From positions 124,001 through 188,000 of the forward strand of contig CAWBWO010000013.1 in the NCBI GenBank assembly GCA_963792445.1: 64,000 nt of DNA, in the 5' to 3' direction. This stretch comes from Rummeliibacillus sp963792445. Its GTDB lineage: Bacteria; Bacillota; Bacilli; Bacillales_A; Planococcaceae. Below, one piece after another: positions 25,055 through 35,603 of the stretch. Made by a program: the position numbers and the translations under genes. Numbering within the stretch: the stretch's first letter is position 1; each line of letters starts with the position of its first letter. Under the pieces are notes generated by a model. It was not told where the DNA came from. It ran no database searches and saw only the letters and a program-made list of their open reading frames with translations.

Positions 25055-26731
25055 TTAAATTTCAATAATAATCGGCAAGATCATTGGCTTTCTTCGAGTT
25101 TGAGTGAACAAAAATTGACCGACTGCTTTTTTTACTTTTCTCTTCACGACATTCCATTGTTTTGCTTCTTCTACCTGTATATCTTCAACCGTTGATACGA
25201 CTAAACGATTCACATTTCTTAAGAGGTTTTCGAAATCTTTTGCGTAGACGAATCCTCGTGAAATGGTATCAGGTTCAGAAATAATCGTGCCATCGGTTTT
25301 GCTAATGGTTAATACAATGACAAGCATGCCGTCTTCGGATAACTGTTTACGGTCGCGTAATACAATTTCTCCAACTTCTCCGATATCCACGCTATCGACA
25401 TACGTATCACCAGCAGGGATTTTACGTGTTTGGCGAGCCTCTCCACCTTCTATATCCACGACATCTCCATTTTTAATAATAAACGTATGATCTCTTTCTA
25501 CACCAACAGACTCAGCTAATTCGCGATGGATATAGAGCATTCTGTATTCACCGTGGACAGGAATGAAGTATTTCGGTTTCATCAGTGATAGCATTAGTTT
25601 TAAATCCTCTTGGTAGCCATGACCTGAAACATGCATGCCTGTTATGGTTGAAGAACCATAAATCACTTTTGCGCCAAGTTGGAATAAGTTATTCACGATT
25701 CGAGCAACATCCTTCTCATTGCCAGGGATAGGGGAGGCAGATAAAATCACCGTATCATCTGGATAAATTTGAACATCGCGATTATCATTATTAGACATTC
25801 GAGAGAGAGCAGCTAACGGTTCACCTTGGCTACCGGTACAAAGTACAACCACTTCTTCTGGTGGTAGTTGCATCGCTTGGCGTGCATCAATAATCATGCC
25901 AGGAGGAACACTTAAATACCCACGTTCAATAGCTACTGCTACAACATTTACCATGCTACGGCCAAGTAAAGCAAGTTTACGATTTGTCTTTTTTGTCGCT
26001 TCCACAATTTGTTGAATACGGTTTACATTCGATGCAAAAGTGGAAATGATAATTTTTTGCTTTGCTCCTAAAAACGCTTCATCGATATGTTTTCCTACTA
26101 ATCGCTCGGAAGGGGTAGAGCCTGGACGTTCAGCGTTTGTACTTTCAGAAATAAGTGCTAATACACCCTTTGTCCCGATGGCAGCCATTTTATGAATATC
26201 TGAATATTGATCATTTACGGGAGTTAAATCAAATTTGAAGTCGCCAGTATGTACGACAACCCCCTCTGGTGTATGGAATACGATACCAAGACAATCGGGA
26301 ATACTATGGCTTGTTTTAAAGAAGGTAACGGAGATATTGCCAAAATCCAAATTCGATTTAGAATCAATTTGTTGTAAATCTGTTTCTCTTAGAATTTTAT
26401 GTTCTTTTAATTTAATTTCAATTAACCCAAGTGTAAAACGAGTAGCATAAATCGGAACATTTAATTTTTTTAGAAAGTAAGGTATTCCGCCAATATGATC
26501 TTCGTGACCATGTGTAACCACCAAAGCTCGAACTTTGTCTCGATTTTCAAGTAAATATGAAATATCAGGGATAATTAGGTCAATCCCTAATAAACTTTCA
26601 TCTGGAAATTTTCCTCCACAATCCACAAGGACGATATCATCTGCGTATTGGATGGCATACATATTTTTGCCGATTTCGTTAATACCACCTAGAGCATAGA
26701 TGGATAATGCATTTAATCTATTCTTCGCCAA
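25055..26731 (-). CDS. Ribonuclease J
   Basis: 558 residues, beta-lactamase/beta-CASP ribonuclease that processes and degrades mRNA and rRNA from 5' ends or internally. The metal site is complete: His74-x-His76-x-Asp78-His79 (THGHEDHIGG). HTGDFKFD, STNAERPG, ASPIPGNE and VSGHGYQEDLK follow in family order. The C-terminus ends LPIIIEI. The intact HxHxDH motif favours a J1-like active enzyme; B. subtilis J2 has a degenerate motif. Which paralogue this is cannot be settled from one copy. A copy of the ~150-bp repeat lies between this gene's start and the YkuD gene upstream. Confidence 0.92.
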   Translation of the reverse strand: MAKNRLNALSIYALGGINEIGKNMYAIQYADDIVLVDCGGKFPDESLLGIDLIIPDISYLLENRDKVRALVVTHGHEDHIGGIPYFLKKLNVPIYATRFTLGLIEIKLKEHKILRETDLQQIDSKSNLDFGNISVTFFKTSHSIPDCLGIVFHTPEGVVVHTGDFKFDLTPVNDQYSDIHKMAAIGTKGVLALISESTNAERPGSTPSERLVGKHIDEAFLGAKQKIIISTFASNVNRIQQIVEATKKTNRKLALLGRSMVNVVAVAIERGYLSVPPGMIIDARQAMQLPPEEVVVLCTGSQGEPLAALSRMSNNDNRDVQIYPDDTVILSASPIPGNEKDVARIVNNLFQLGAKVIYGSSTITGMHVSGHGYQEDLKLMLSLMKPKYFIPVHGEYRMLYIHRELAESVGVERDHTFIIKNGDVVDIEGGEARQTRKIPAGDTYVDSVDIGEVGEIVLRDRKQLSEDGMLVIVLTISKTDGTIISEPDTISRGFVYAKDFENLLRNVNRLVVSTVEDIQVEEAKQWNVVKRKVKKAVGQFLFTQTRRKPMILPIIIEI

Positions 26732-26771
26732 ACGAATTACCTCCTACTAGTCTTAACTATTTCAACAGTTT

Positions 26772-26924
26772 TTCATAAAGTGAAACTTTCAATCAGTGGG
26801 GTCTTTTTCCACTGATTGTTAGTCGAACCAATCGGGCTTTTACGGGCAGTTATCTCAACCGCTGCTTTGAATTTTCTAAAGCCTTGCAGTTGAGTCAAAA
26901 GCCAGTTAATGCGGGATAAAAAAT
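26772..26924 (+). repeat. ~150-bp palindromic intergenic element, copy A
   Basis: It begins with a hairpin (CTTTCAATCAGTGG and CCACTGATTGTTAG), followed by GAACCAATCGG, then TTTTACGGGCAGTTATCT, and later GAATTTTCTAAAGCCTTG. The same blocks occur in the same order on the opposite strand at 61588-61735, with 18-base and longer identical stretches. It takes up most of the gap 26732-27071; the rest of that gap shows nothing. Confidence 0.8.
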
Positions 26925-27071
26925 GGATCATATATATTGCGTCATCTAGTAGTATGGCTAGCTGTTCATTATCCTATACGAATGAGGAGGTTATAAACTT
27001 GAGGTAATGAATGGTTTATTTTTGACCTTTATTTAAAATCTTCATTTGTACCGAATCGAAAACTTCAGGTT

Positions 27072-27575
27072 CTATGGATGTATAGTGACAGAAGTACCTA
27101 TAGGGACAGTTTTCGATAATCCTTCAACATCTTCATTATGCATTCGAATACATCCTTTTGAGACGGCTTTGCCAATGGAGCTTGGATTGTTTGTGCCATG
27201 GATGCCGTAATGTTCTTTGGATAAACTCATCCACATAGTTCCAAATGGACCTCCCGGATTTGGATGCTTATTAATAATGACAAAATTGCCAGCTGGTGTA
27301 TTGTGTAACATTCTACCAACAGCTATTGGAAATTGTTTTTCTATCTTACCATTGTTGAAAAGAGTGAGATGACGATTGTTGAGGGAAATATCAATATGGT
27401 ATGGCGTTGTTTTGGGATCTGGAATACCTGGAATGATGATAGGTTGACCTATAAATAATACATGGGGATTAGTTAACATAGGATTTGCATTGATAATGGA
27501 GAGTATAGGTACACGGTAATCATTTGCGATTTGATGTAGCGTTTCACCTGGTTTTACCGTATGGATCAAAAGCAA
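27072..27575 (-). CDS. L,D-transpeptidase (YkuD) with N-terminal LysM
   Basis: 167 residues, close to B. subtilis YkuD in length and layout. LysM wall-binding domain at residues ~3-49 (HTVKPGETLHQIANDYRV). Catalytic domain ~58-165 with His126 (YGIHGTNN) and the nucleophile Cys142 followed by Arg144 (SKGCIRM). It would form 3-3 peptidoglycan cross-links or attach proteins. No signal peptide is visible, as in YkuD. In an L-Lys-type wall its acceptor would differ from the meso-diaminopimelate substrate of the Bacillus enzyme. Confidence 0.93.
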   Translation of the reverse strand: MLLIHTVKPGETLHQIANDYRVPILSIINANPMLTNPHVLFIGQPIIIPGIPDPKTTPYHIDISLNNRHLTLFNNGKIEKQFPIAVGRMLHNTPAGNFVIINKHPNPGGPFGTMWMSLSKEHYGIHGTNNPSSIGKAVSKGCIRMHNEDVEGLSKTVPIGTSVTIHP

Positions 27576-27624
27576 TCACCTCCAAATGTTTCTAACTAAC
27601 TTATCATTGTATTTTATGCGCATT

Positions 27625-27672
27625 AAAAAAGATGACCACAAAAAGTCGTGGGTAAATGACTTTTGGGTCACC
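27625..27672 (-). terminator. Terminator of the second subtilisin gene
   Basis: GACCACAAAAAGTC pairs imperfectly with GACTTTTGGGTC; on the minus strand a T6 run follows. Confidence 0.6.
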
Positions 27673-27679
27673 TATAAAA

Positions 27680-30600
27680 TTACTTAATGGTTAATGATAA
27701 TTTGTAAGGATCAATTGAAGCACGTCCTTTAGAGTCACGAACTAAAACATAGTACGTGCCTTTTTTCATGTTCAAGGATAGGACTTCTTTGTCACCTTTT
27801 TCGTAAATATCAGATGAAGCTACTCTTTTGCCATTTTGGTAGACTTCAATGACACCGTCAATTTCTTTTCCTGCATCAAGAGAAATCGTTACATTTCCTT
27901 CTTTCTTGGAATCATAAACGTACCAATCAGCATCTCCATTTTCATATCCGGAGTTAAAGTAACCTGTTGCAGAGTAAGATTTACTTGTGTTTTTCTTGAA
28001 TTTAAGCGGTTTAGATGGTTTGTTTTTCGCTATTATAGATTTTGCATCTTCATCTGTTTTATTTACGGCATTTATTTTTAAATCGTATGGCCATAGAGTA
28101 ATTCCTGAAATAGAATCAATTAATCCATAAACTGTAACGAAGTAAGATGTACCTTTTTTTGCTTCAAAAGAGCCAGTTGTTGTTCCGTACTCTGTAATGT
28201 TTGTCAAATAGGTTGTTCGGTCAATATCTTGCGGATCTAGTTTCTTGTTTTTATTGACATCTTCTGAGATTTCGAGGAATCCATAGAATGGAGCTAGCAA
28301 CTCTTTTGGGTACTTCTCTTTAAGGGAAGAAGTTAATGTTGCTCTTGAGAATTTCACGCCATAAATAGAATCCTTTGGAGCAGTGAAGTAATAAGAGTCA
28401 ACATCGTTAGAAGAACCAAAGTTTGCTTTCACACCATTTGTAGGGAAGGCTTTTGCTTTGTTCGGTTCATTATTGTCCTCATATTGGTCCCCTGGATTAT
28501 TTACTAGTAATTTCGATGTTAATTGATATCCATCATATGGAATTTGAGAAGATTCAAAGTTTGGACTAATTGACAAGAAATACGTTTTCGTCGCATCTAA
28601 ACTTGCAATAAATTGACCTTTTAGCATTTCATCCATTGAATACCAATCTTCATTTGTCGCAACGATTGAAAGAATTTGATATTCTTTGCCGTTTTCATCT
28701 CGATCCTTTACTACCTCAAACAATGATACATAAGGAACGCTTTTTGCTGGGGTAGGTAGTTGGAATTGATATATCCCATTGCTTGTTGGATTAATTTTAA
28801 ACCAATCTTGATCTTCGCTATTTTGAAGATATCCTGTTGCTGAACCTCCCAATTGATATGGGGCGTGCAACGGATTCTAATTCGCTAATTTTTTGCGCGT
28901 CATCCCATGATTCTGCTCCCATTTCAGATGTTATGATGGTACCAGTATTCGTTTGGGTCACGTTGACTTTTTCGTCTGAAGAATTCGAACTGCCACTGTA
29001 ATTGTCCTCATCAGCAGGAATAGATTTCCCTTCTAAATGAACGCTGTATGGTAGGGCAGATTGAGCCGGTTCTCTATTTTCTGGACCAAAGAATCCGCCC
29101 ATCATCATATCGAAAATATTAAAATCTGATAGTAACGATTTGTTTGATACTTTTAAATAATATTCTTTGTTTGATTCCGTTTGGAAGATTAACGTTTCTC
29201 CCATGCTTGTACCCCCTGAGTTACTTGAGAATAGAGGAGATGCTTCTTCTGCTGGAACCTCAGATGGTATTTCGTTGCCGTTTTCGTCTGTTATTACTGG
29301 GAATAGCTGTTCTTTCTCATAAACGGATAGATCCAATATCAACACCAGGTATTCCTGAAACAGTAAACTTCATAAATTGCGCTTCTTTTGAAGTAAAGTG
29401 GAAGTAGTCTTCGTCACCTTTTTCGCCAATCATATAAAGTCCGTCTTTATTATATGGCGAGTTTTCAATTTTAATTGGTGCATTTACTGTTGATTCGGCT
29501 TCAGGAAGTTGGTCTAATTTTTCTACCTTTAGGGAAGCGTAAGATTGTTTTGCATTGGAATCATCATAACTCCCATTGACATCTTTGATACCGATTGCAA
29601 CTGTTCCGCTAAATGGAGCTTGAATTAGTTTACCTTCAGTTTTACCTTCTGTGACATCATTGATTTCCGTTTTTTGTTGCTCGTTATCACCAAAGAATTG
29701 AATCGTCATTTTGTAATCATACTGTGATGCTCCAGCCAATGTCGCTTGTATATATTGGCCTTTTTCAACAGGGAGTTTCACCCATTTTTGTTCCGATGGT
29801 TTTGTGAATGTATGTTTGATTTCTGCAGGTGCAATAATTTGCTCTGCATTATTTAGGATTTCCTTTTCACCCCAAGTTGCAGTAACTAAAGAAGGAATCT
29901 TTTTGACATCATATTTTAGTGCTGCAACTGGATTAATCAGACCGCTACCATACTTGCTGTCAAAACCTTTCGCTCCTAAATCAGTTGCCGTTTTTTCTAA
30001 AATATACTCTATTTCTGTAGGCTTGAGATTTGGATGTTTTGATAACAGTAATGCTGCTGTACCCGCGACTACAGGAGAAGCCATTGATGTTCCGCTAAGT
30101 CTAGTAAATGTGGAACCTTTTTCAGAATCATAGAAAGTAGAATAAATATCTTCACCAGGTGCAACTACATCAGTAGAAGGTCCGTATGAAGAATAGTCGC
30201 TTAAGTTTTTTCTCTTTATTAATAGAGCCTACGCTAATAACGCCTTCATATTTTGCAGGGTAGACTGGATAATCTGATGCCTCATTTCCAGCAGCAGCAA
30301 CCACAACCACTCCTTTACTGATTGCTTTATCTATTGCTTCTTTTAATACATCTGAAGGAGAGTAGCCACCTATGCTTATGTTAATCACTTTTGCCCCTTG
30401 ATTTACTGCTTCAAGAATTGCATTGGCAATCGTATAATCGAATGTCCATAAATCTTCATCAAATACATCAAATGAAAGAATTTTAGCAGCAGGGTCGATA
30501 CCATAGCCACCAATTCCGTTATCTTTTTTTCCAGCGATAATGCCAGCGACATGTGTACCATGAGTATTAGGTGAACTTGGATTCATCGGATTTATGATAT

Positions 30601-31141
30601 TTTTACTCTTTATGACTGTTCCATTTAAATCGGGGTGGTACCGATCAATCCCTGTATCAATGACTGCGACCTTTACTTGATTTTTTCCTGCAAGTTTTTG
30701 TGCATCAGCTGTTTTAAGTAAACTATGCATGTATTGTTCACTTACTTTAGGATCTGCTACACTTGCCAGTTTATATTTGGGGCTTAAGCTAATAGAAACG
30801 ACTTTCTTATTCTTTTGATAGTTTTGGATTGTTTGTTGTAGTTTGTTTTTGTTTTTGACCTTCACTGCGACATATTTGAGACCGTTGATTTGATTTAATA
30901 CAATACCGCCAGCTTTTTTGTGATCATCTGAGGAGAGTGGGCTTGAATATTTAACAATAATCGTATCATCACTATAATTTGATACTTTTTTACTTTGTTC
31001 TGTCTTAGAAGTTTTACTAGGTGTTTGAAGAATAGAAGTTGCAGAGCCAGTTTGTGCATGTGCTGCAAGACTACTAATAGGTGTAAGTACTAAAGCACAA
31101 CTTAACCCAGCTGCAGCAAATTTTTTTGTAATTGACTTCAC
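27680..31141 (-). pseudogene. Second secreted subtilisin-like protease (S8) with C-terminal beta-domain repeats (three frameshifts)
   Basis: About 1150 residues when joined. GTG start at 31141 after AAGGGGGA. Signal peptide residues 1-~30 (LSCALVLTPISSLAAHAQ), an I9-like propeptide (~50-140), then the S8 domain with Asp (VIDTGID), His (THGTHVAG), Asn (AAGNE) and Ser (LSGTSMASP), all present. Large C-terminal pre-peptidase (PPC)-like beta domains follow (YFHFTSKEAQFMKFTVSGIPGVD; DQDWFKINPT; DWYVYDSK). The frame breaks at ~30206-30211 (T6 run), ~29326 and ~28875. Each is a net +1 on the coding strand, and removing one base at each restores family sequence. Three equal-sign breaks in one gene suggest sequencing error at least in part, but genuine decay cannot be excluded. 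Confidence 0.85.
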
Positions 31142-31375
31142 GAGATTCCCCCTTAATGAAATAACTATATTGGATATAGTATTTCTTTTATTACAATATA
31201 TACCAGTATATCCTATATGTGCTTTTAAATATATAGAAGATTAGAAAAATTTCATAACATAAATATAATAATTGTAAATAATTTGTGATATTTTTCCTAT
31301 AAATAAAAGGGGTTTATGAAATAGGAATAGCAGCGGAATGGTGGAGACATGATTATATATTTACGAAAGGAATAT

Positions 31376-31406
31376 AAAAAAGCTGACCAATAATTGATCA
31401 GCTTTT
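31376..31406 (-). terminator. Terminator of the amino acid ABC transporter operon
   Basis: Stem AAAAGCTGA/TCAGCTTTT with an 11-base loop and a T run on the minus strand. Confidence 0.85.
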
Positions 31407-31419
31407 GATTGAAGTTTAT

Positions 31420-32166
31420 TTATTTTAAGCTACGTTTTAAAAAAGCTTTTGTTCGTTCGAATTGTGGATTGTCGAACAGTTCTTGTGGTGTGCCAGATTC
31501 GAGGATTTCACCATTATCCATAAAGACAACACGGTTAGCCACTTCTCTAGCAAATCCCATTTCATGTGTGACGACAATCATTGTCATATTTTCTTCGGCT
31601 AAATCCTTCATTACTTGTAGTACTTCACCAGTCAATTCAGGATCGAGTGCTGAAGTCGGTTCATCAAATAACATAATTTCTGGATTCATCATAAGTGCAC
31701 GAGCAATTGCAACACGTTGTTTTTGACCACCTGAAAGATTGGAAGGGTAGGCAGAAGCAAAGTTTGCAAGTCCCACTTTTTCTAATAGCTCAGTGCTACG
31801 TTTGTTAAGCTCTTTTGGCGACTCTTTTTTTACTAAACGAGGAGCCATTTCAAGATTCTCTTTCACCGTTAGATGAGGGAAGAGATTAAAATGTTGAAAT
31901 ACCATGCCCATTTTAGAGGTAACGTTCTTGATTTCAGGAGCTTTTGAATAAATGCCATCCTTGACAAGATAATCTCCAGAAACAGCAATACTTCCACCAT
32001 CTATTTCTTCAAGATGCACAATACTTCTAAGCATCGTACTTTTACCAGATCCAGAGGGCCCAATGACTGCCACAACGTCTTTTTTGTTTACATCAAATGT
32101 AATTTGTTTTAATACATCAAGATTGCCATATGATTTTTTTAATTTTGATACTTCAATAAAAGCCAA
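31420..32166 (-). CDS. Polar amino acid ABC transporter, ATP-binding protein
   Basis: 248 residues from TTG 32166, 8 bases after GAGGAG; an in-frame GTG at 32175 abuts that site. Walker A GPSGSGKST, Q-loop VFQHFNLF, signature LSGGQKQR, Walker B IMLFDEPTSALD and H-loop THEM are all intact. The LFPHLTV and EMGFAREVANRV stretches are typical of the GlnQ/HisP importer group. Third gene of the operon with permease and binding protein. Confidence 0.93.
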   Translation of the reverse strand: MAFIEVSKLKKSYGNLDVLKQITFDVNKKDVVAVIGPSGSGKSTMLRSIVHLEEIDGGSIAVSGDYLVKDGIYSKAPEIKNVTSKMGMVFQHFNLFPHLTVKENLEMAPRLVKKESPKELNKRSTELLEKVGLANFASAYPSNLSGGQKQRVAIARALMMNPEIMLFDEPTSALDPELTGEVLQVMKDLAEENMTMIVVTHEMGFAREVANRVVFMDNGEILESGTPQELFDNPQFERTKAFLKRSLK

Positions 32167-32181
32167 AATGACCACTCCTCT

Positions 32182-32841
32182 CTATTCAAATGTAAATCGA
32201 CGTTCGATCCATTTAAAGATTAATGTTAGTACAAGTGTCATGATTAAGTAGATGGCACCTGCAACGAAGAATGGAAAGATCGAAAAGTCACGGTTAACTG
32301 CTGTTTCTGCATAGTGCAATAATTCAGGAACAGCCACTGCGTAAAGTAATGCTGTATCTTTTACCAATGTTACGGATTCATTGGCAAGAGCTGGAATCGC
32401 AATACGGAACATTTGTGGCAGTATAATACGTGTTGTTGTTTGGAATTTATTTAATCCAAGTACTTGTGCCGCTTCATATTGCCCTTTATCTATCGCTAAT
32501 AATCCACCACGGAAGATTTCCGCAAAATAAGCTGCATAGTTAAGGATAAAACCGATACACGCTGCAACGAATCGGTCTAATACTAAGTAATCGCCGATGA
32601 CAGGAATCATTGGTAAACCAAAGCAGATAATCAATAATTGAAGTAAAAGTGGTGTACCACGCATCACGTAAATATAGGTTTGCGCTAACCAAGAGAGAGG
32701 TTTAAAGCTACTTTTTACCGCTAATGTTAATAAGAAACCAAGAGGAATAGATAACACAATCGCGATAATAAATAATAGTATGGTCATTTGAGATCCTTCG
32801 AGCATCGGCTTAAGAATCGAAATGAAATAATCCATGTTCAT
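32182..32841 (-). CDS. Polar amino acid ABC transporter, permease
   Basis: 219 residues of the HisM/GlnP type, with about five membrane helices. The EAA-loop motif is EAAQVLGLNKFQTTTRIILPQ. AGGAGGA precedes the ATG. It follows the binding-protein gene after a 145-base gap holding a terminator-like hairpin, and its stop is only 15 bases from the ATPase start. Confidence 0.92.
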   Translation of the reverse strand: MNMDYFISILKPMLEGSQMTILLFIIAIVLSIPLGFLLTLAVKSSFKPLSWLAQTYIYVMRGTPLLLQLLIICFGLPMIPVIGDYLVLDRFVAACIGFILNYAAYFAEIFRGGLLAIDKGQYEAAQVLGLNKFQTTTRIILPQMFRIAIPALANESVTLVKDTALLYAVAVPELLHYAETAVNRDFSIFPFFVAGAIYLIMTLVLTLIFKWIERRFTFE

Positions 32842-32935
32842 ACAAGTGTTCCTCCTAAATGAAGTTCGCTCTTTGAAAAGAATCAGATAATTTTATCGAA
32901 AATAGAAAATAATTATCCACGTACTTTCATAGTAA

Positions 32936-32978
32936 AAACAAAACAGGTTTCCAAAAAAGGAAACCCGATTTTGCCTGT
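32936..32978 (-). terminator. Intra-operon attenuating hairpin
   Basis: GGTTTCC and GGAAACC around a six-base loop, extended by AACAGG/CCTGTT, with T-rich sequence after it on the minus strand. It would allow more binding protein than permease to be made. Confidence 0.7.
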
Positions 32979-32986
32979 TATATATT

Positions 32987-33766
32987 TTACTTTAATACTT
33001 TATTTTCGCCAAACCATTTTTTAGAAATTTCTGCTGCTGTGCCGTCTTGATTTAATTTATCTAATGCTTTTTGCAATTTGTTTAATAATTCGTCATTGCC
33101 TTTTTTAACACCAACACCGTATTCCTCAGGTGCTAAAGATTCGCTTAGAACTTTAAAAGTTCCTTTTTCTTTAGACATGTAATAATCAATAACAACTTCG
33201 TCAATAACTACTGCATCTGTACGACCATTTTTTAAGTCATTTAATGCCATAACATTATCTTTATACTCGCTAACATTTTTAAGTTTTGATTTAATTGGGT
33301 TAGCATCTAATGCATCAGCTGCTGATGATTGTGATTGTAAACCAACAACTTTTCCTTTTAAATCATCCAATTTAGCAATTTTTGAATCAGCAAGTGTTAC
33401 AACGACTTGAGCATTTTTTAAATAAGGTTTTGTGAAGTTAACTTTTTGTTTACGTTCATCTGTAATCGTGTATCCATTCCAGATTAAATCAATTCGACCA
33501 CTGCTTAATTCAGATTCTTTAGTACTCCAATCGATTGGTTGAATTTTAGCAGTGTAACCCATTTCTTTTGCTGCTGCATTTGCGTAGTCAATATCGAATC
33601 CTACGATATTGTTATCTTTATCACGGAATCCCATTGGTGCGAATGTATCGTCAACACCAATGATCAATGTTTTATCATCTTTTGAAGCGGATTTGTTAGA
33701 TGAACATCCAGCCATTATACTGAAGATAGCTACGACGAACATCGTTAGAATCGCAAAACGTTTCAT
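32987..33766 (-). CDS. Amino acid ABC transporter substrate-binding lipoprotein
   Basis: 259 residues from ATG 33766, with GGTGG upstream. Lipoprotein signal with lipobox IMAGC (Cys21). The type II periplasmic-binding fold is shown by DDTFAPMGFRDKDNNIVGFDID, RIDLIWNGYTITDERK and VGLQSQSS. The ligand-binding Arg and Asp typical of cystine/arginine/glutamine binders are in the expected places, but the amino acid cannot be named. First gene of the importer operon. Confidence 0.9.
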   Translation of the reverse strand: MKRFAILTMFVVAIFSIMAGCSSNKSASKDDKTLIIGVDDTFAPMGFRDKDNNIVGFDIDYANAAAKEMGYTAKIQPIDWSTKESELSSGRIDLIWNGYTITDERKQKVNFTKPYLKNAQVVVTLADSKIAKLDDLKGKVVGLQSQSSAADALDANPIKSKLKNVSEYKDNVMALNDLKNGRTDAVVIDEVVIDYYMSKEKGTFKVLSESLAPEEYGVGVKKGNDELLNKLQKALDKLNQDGTAAEISKKWFGENKVLK

Positions 33767-33851
33767 AGTTGAAAACCACCTTAGATTATATTTAATTTTA
33801 ATTTCTAACACTTTAGTTCACTAGTGTGTTAGTACGTTATTAGGCTAGTAC

Positions 33852-33881
33852 ATTATAACATCATTATTTCCTAAAAGACAA
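33852..33881 (-). promoter_or_regulatory. Probable promoter of the amino acid importer operon
   Basis: On the minus strand TTGTCT (33881-33876) and TATAAT (33857-33852) are separated by 18 bases. Apart from this, the 33812-34261 gap is AT-rich with no gene. A TTGACA at 34185-34190 lies before the aminotransferase but has no good -10 at the right distance. Confidence 0.55.
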
Positions 33882-34261
33882 TCATTTTTGAAAGATATTT
33901 AAGGCAATTTCCTAAATGGTTTTTTGATTGAAAAATGTGAATATTTCATAAATCCTATTTAATAATTTTAACCATATTAGCCTTCCTATTATAATGGGAA
34001 GCAAAGGAAAATGAAGAATTAGATAAAAAATATTGCATTAATTAGAATACGTTAAATTAATGTTTTATATTCACTAGATATTGAAGATATGGGGTCCTAT
34101 AAAGTGATGATGAATTCAATGCTAATTTATATCAATTAGTCTATAATAAATGAGGATAAATTTACTTGAATTTTCGTGAATATATTGACAATTTCTAATG
34201 TTTTGTGATTTGCTAGTATATAAAAACAAATAGAATATATAGTATAGAAGGAGAATGGATT

Positions 34262-35434
34262 ATGGGACAAATTTTTTCAGATAGAATGTTAAAAACAGAT
34301 AGCTCATTTATTGCAGAAGTTATGCGATTGACTGAGGCAACAGATATTATTTCTTTCGCAGGAGGGTTACCAAATCCAATTTCTTTCCCAGTTGCAGAAT
34401 TTCAAGAATCCATGCAACGTGTTTTAACAAATTATGGTGAAAAAGTATTCCAATACTCAGGAACTCAAGGTTATTTACCATTACGACAATGGATTGCAGA
34501 TCGTTATAAAAAACGATTTGGTATGGATGTCACTGCAGAGAATATTTTGATTACAACTGGTTCCCAACAAGGATTAGATTTAATGGGTAAAGTGCTTGTT
34601 AATAAGGGAGATCACGTTGCAGTAGAAAGTCCTTGCTATCTTGCAGCTATCCAAACTTTCTCACTATATGAACCAAACTTCTTACCAGTTAGTCTTGAAG
34701 AAGACGGTTTAAATTTAGAAGAGTTAGAAGAAGCTTTAAATCATGATAATGTGAAATTATTATATACAGTTCCTAATTTCCAAAATCCTACAGGTTTAAC
34801 GTATTCAAAAGAAAAACGTGAAGCAATTTATGACATTCTTAGAAAAACAAACACCATTTTAATTGAAGACGATCCTTACGGTGAGCTTCGCTATGAAGGG
34901 GAATCACTTCCTTATATAGCAGGAGGCAAATCAGATAACAGTGTATTATTTGGTTCATTCTCTAAAACTTTATCACCAGGTATGCGTATTGGATATATTT
35001 GTACAACGAATGATGAGTTAATGGGTCATTTAATCGCAGCAAAACAATCTTCAGATTTGCACACAAACGTGATTTCTCAATATGCAATTTATGATTATTT
35101 AGTAAATAACGATTACGAAAAACATATTAGCCAAATTACAGAATTGTACAAAACACAATGTAATGCAATGATTGCTTCTATGGAAAAACACTTACCATCA
35201 CATGTGACATTTACAAAACCAGAAGGCGGTATGTTCTTATGGGCTGACCTAGGTGAAGGCGTATCTTCAGTAGATGTCTTCAAGTATGCCGTGCAAAACA
35301 AAGTGGCATTCGTTCCTGGAGACCCATTCTACACGAATGTAAAAGGCGCAAGTACATTACGTTTAAACTACACAAACTCAGATCCGGAAACAATTGACGA
35401 AGGAATTAGAAGATTAGCGGAAGTTTTAAAATAA
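34262..35434 (+). CDS. PLP-dependent aminotransferase, class I/II (aminoadipate/LysN-like)
   Basis: 390 residues, fold type I. The cofactor Lys is residue 235 (SFSKTLSPGMR). ISFAGGLPNP, TGSQQGLDLMGKVL, PNFQNPTG and EDDPYGELRY are typical of the branched-chain/aromatic/2-aminoadipate transaminase group related to the MocR effector domain, but there is no DNA-binding domain. AAGGAG precedes the ATG. It is divergent from the amino acid importer, so both may serve the same amino acid. Substrate unknown. Confidence 0.88.
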   Translation: MGQIFSDRMLKTDSSFIAEVMRLTEATDIISFAGGLPNPISFPVAEFQESMQRVLTNYGEKVFQYSGTQGYLPLRQWIADRYKKRFGMDVTAENILITTGSQQGLDLMGKVLVNKGDHVAVESPCYLAAIQTFSLYEPNFLPVSLEEDGLNLEELEEALNHDNVKLLYTVPNFQNPTGLTYSKEKREAIYDILRKTNTILIEDDPYGELRYEGESLPYIAGGKSDNSVLFGSFSKTLSPGMRIGYICTTNDELMGHLIAAKQSSDLHTNVISQYAIYDYLVNNDYEKHISQITELYKTQCNAMIASMEKHLPSHVTFTKPEGGMFLWADLGEGVSSVDVFKYAVQNKVAFVPGDPFYTNVKGASTLRLNYTNSDPETIDEGIRRLAEVLK

Positions 35435-35453
35435 GATAGGCACGAAGACAGTA

Positions 35454-35500
35454 AATAGTCTGTATTAATCTATTTAGGTTAATACAGACTATTTTGTTTT
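35454..35500 (+). terminator. Terminator of the aminotransferase gene
   Basis: A perfect 15-bp stem, AATAGTCTGTATTAA against its complement, with a 10-base loop and then TTGTTTT. Confidence 0.85.
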
Positions 35501-35603
35501 GAAATAAATCCACGCAGATAAAAATTTAAGTCTTTTAGTGAATAGCCCCTTATTTTGTGTCAAACTATATAATAGTTCCTCTTATAGGAAAAACTTTTAG
35601 GGT

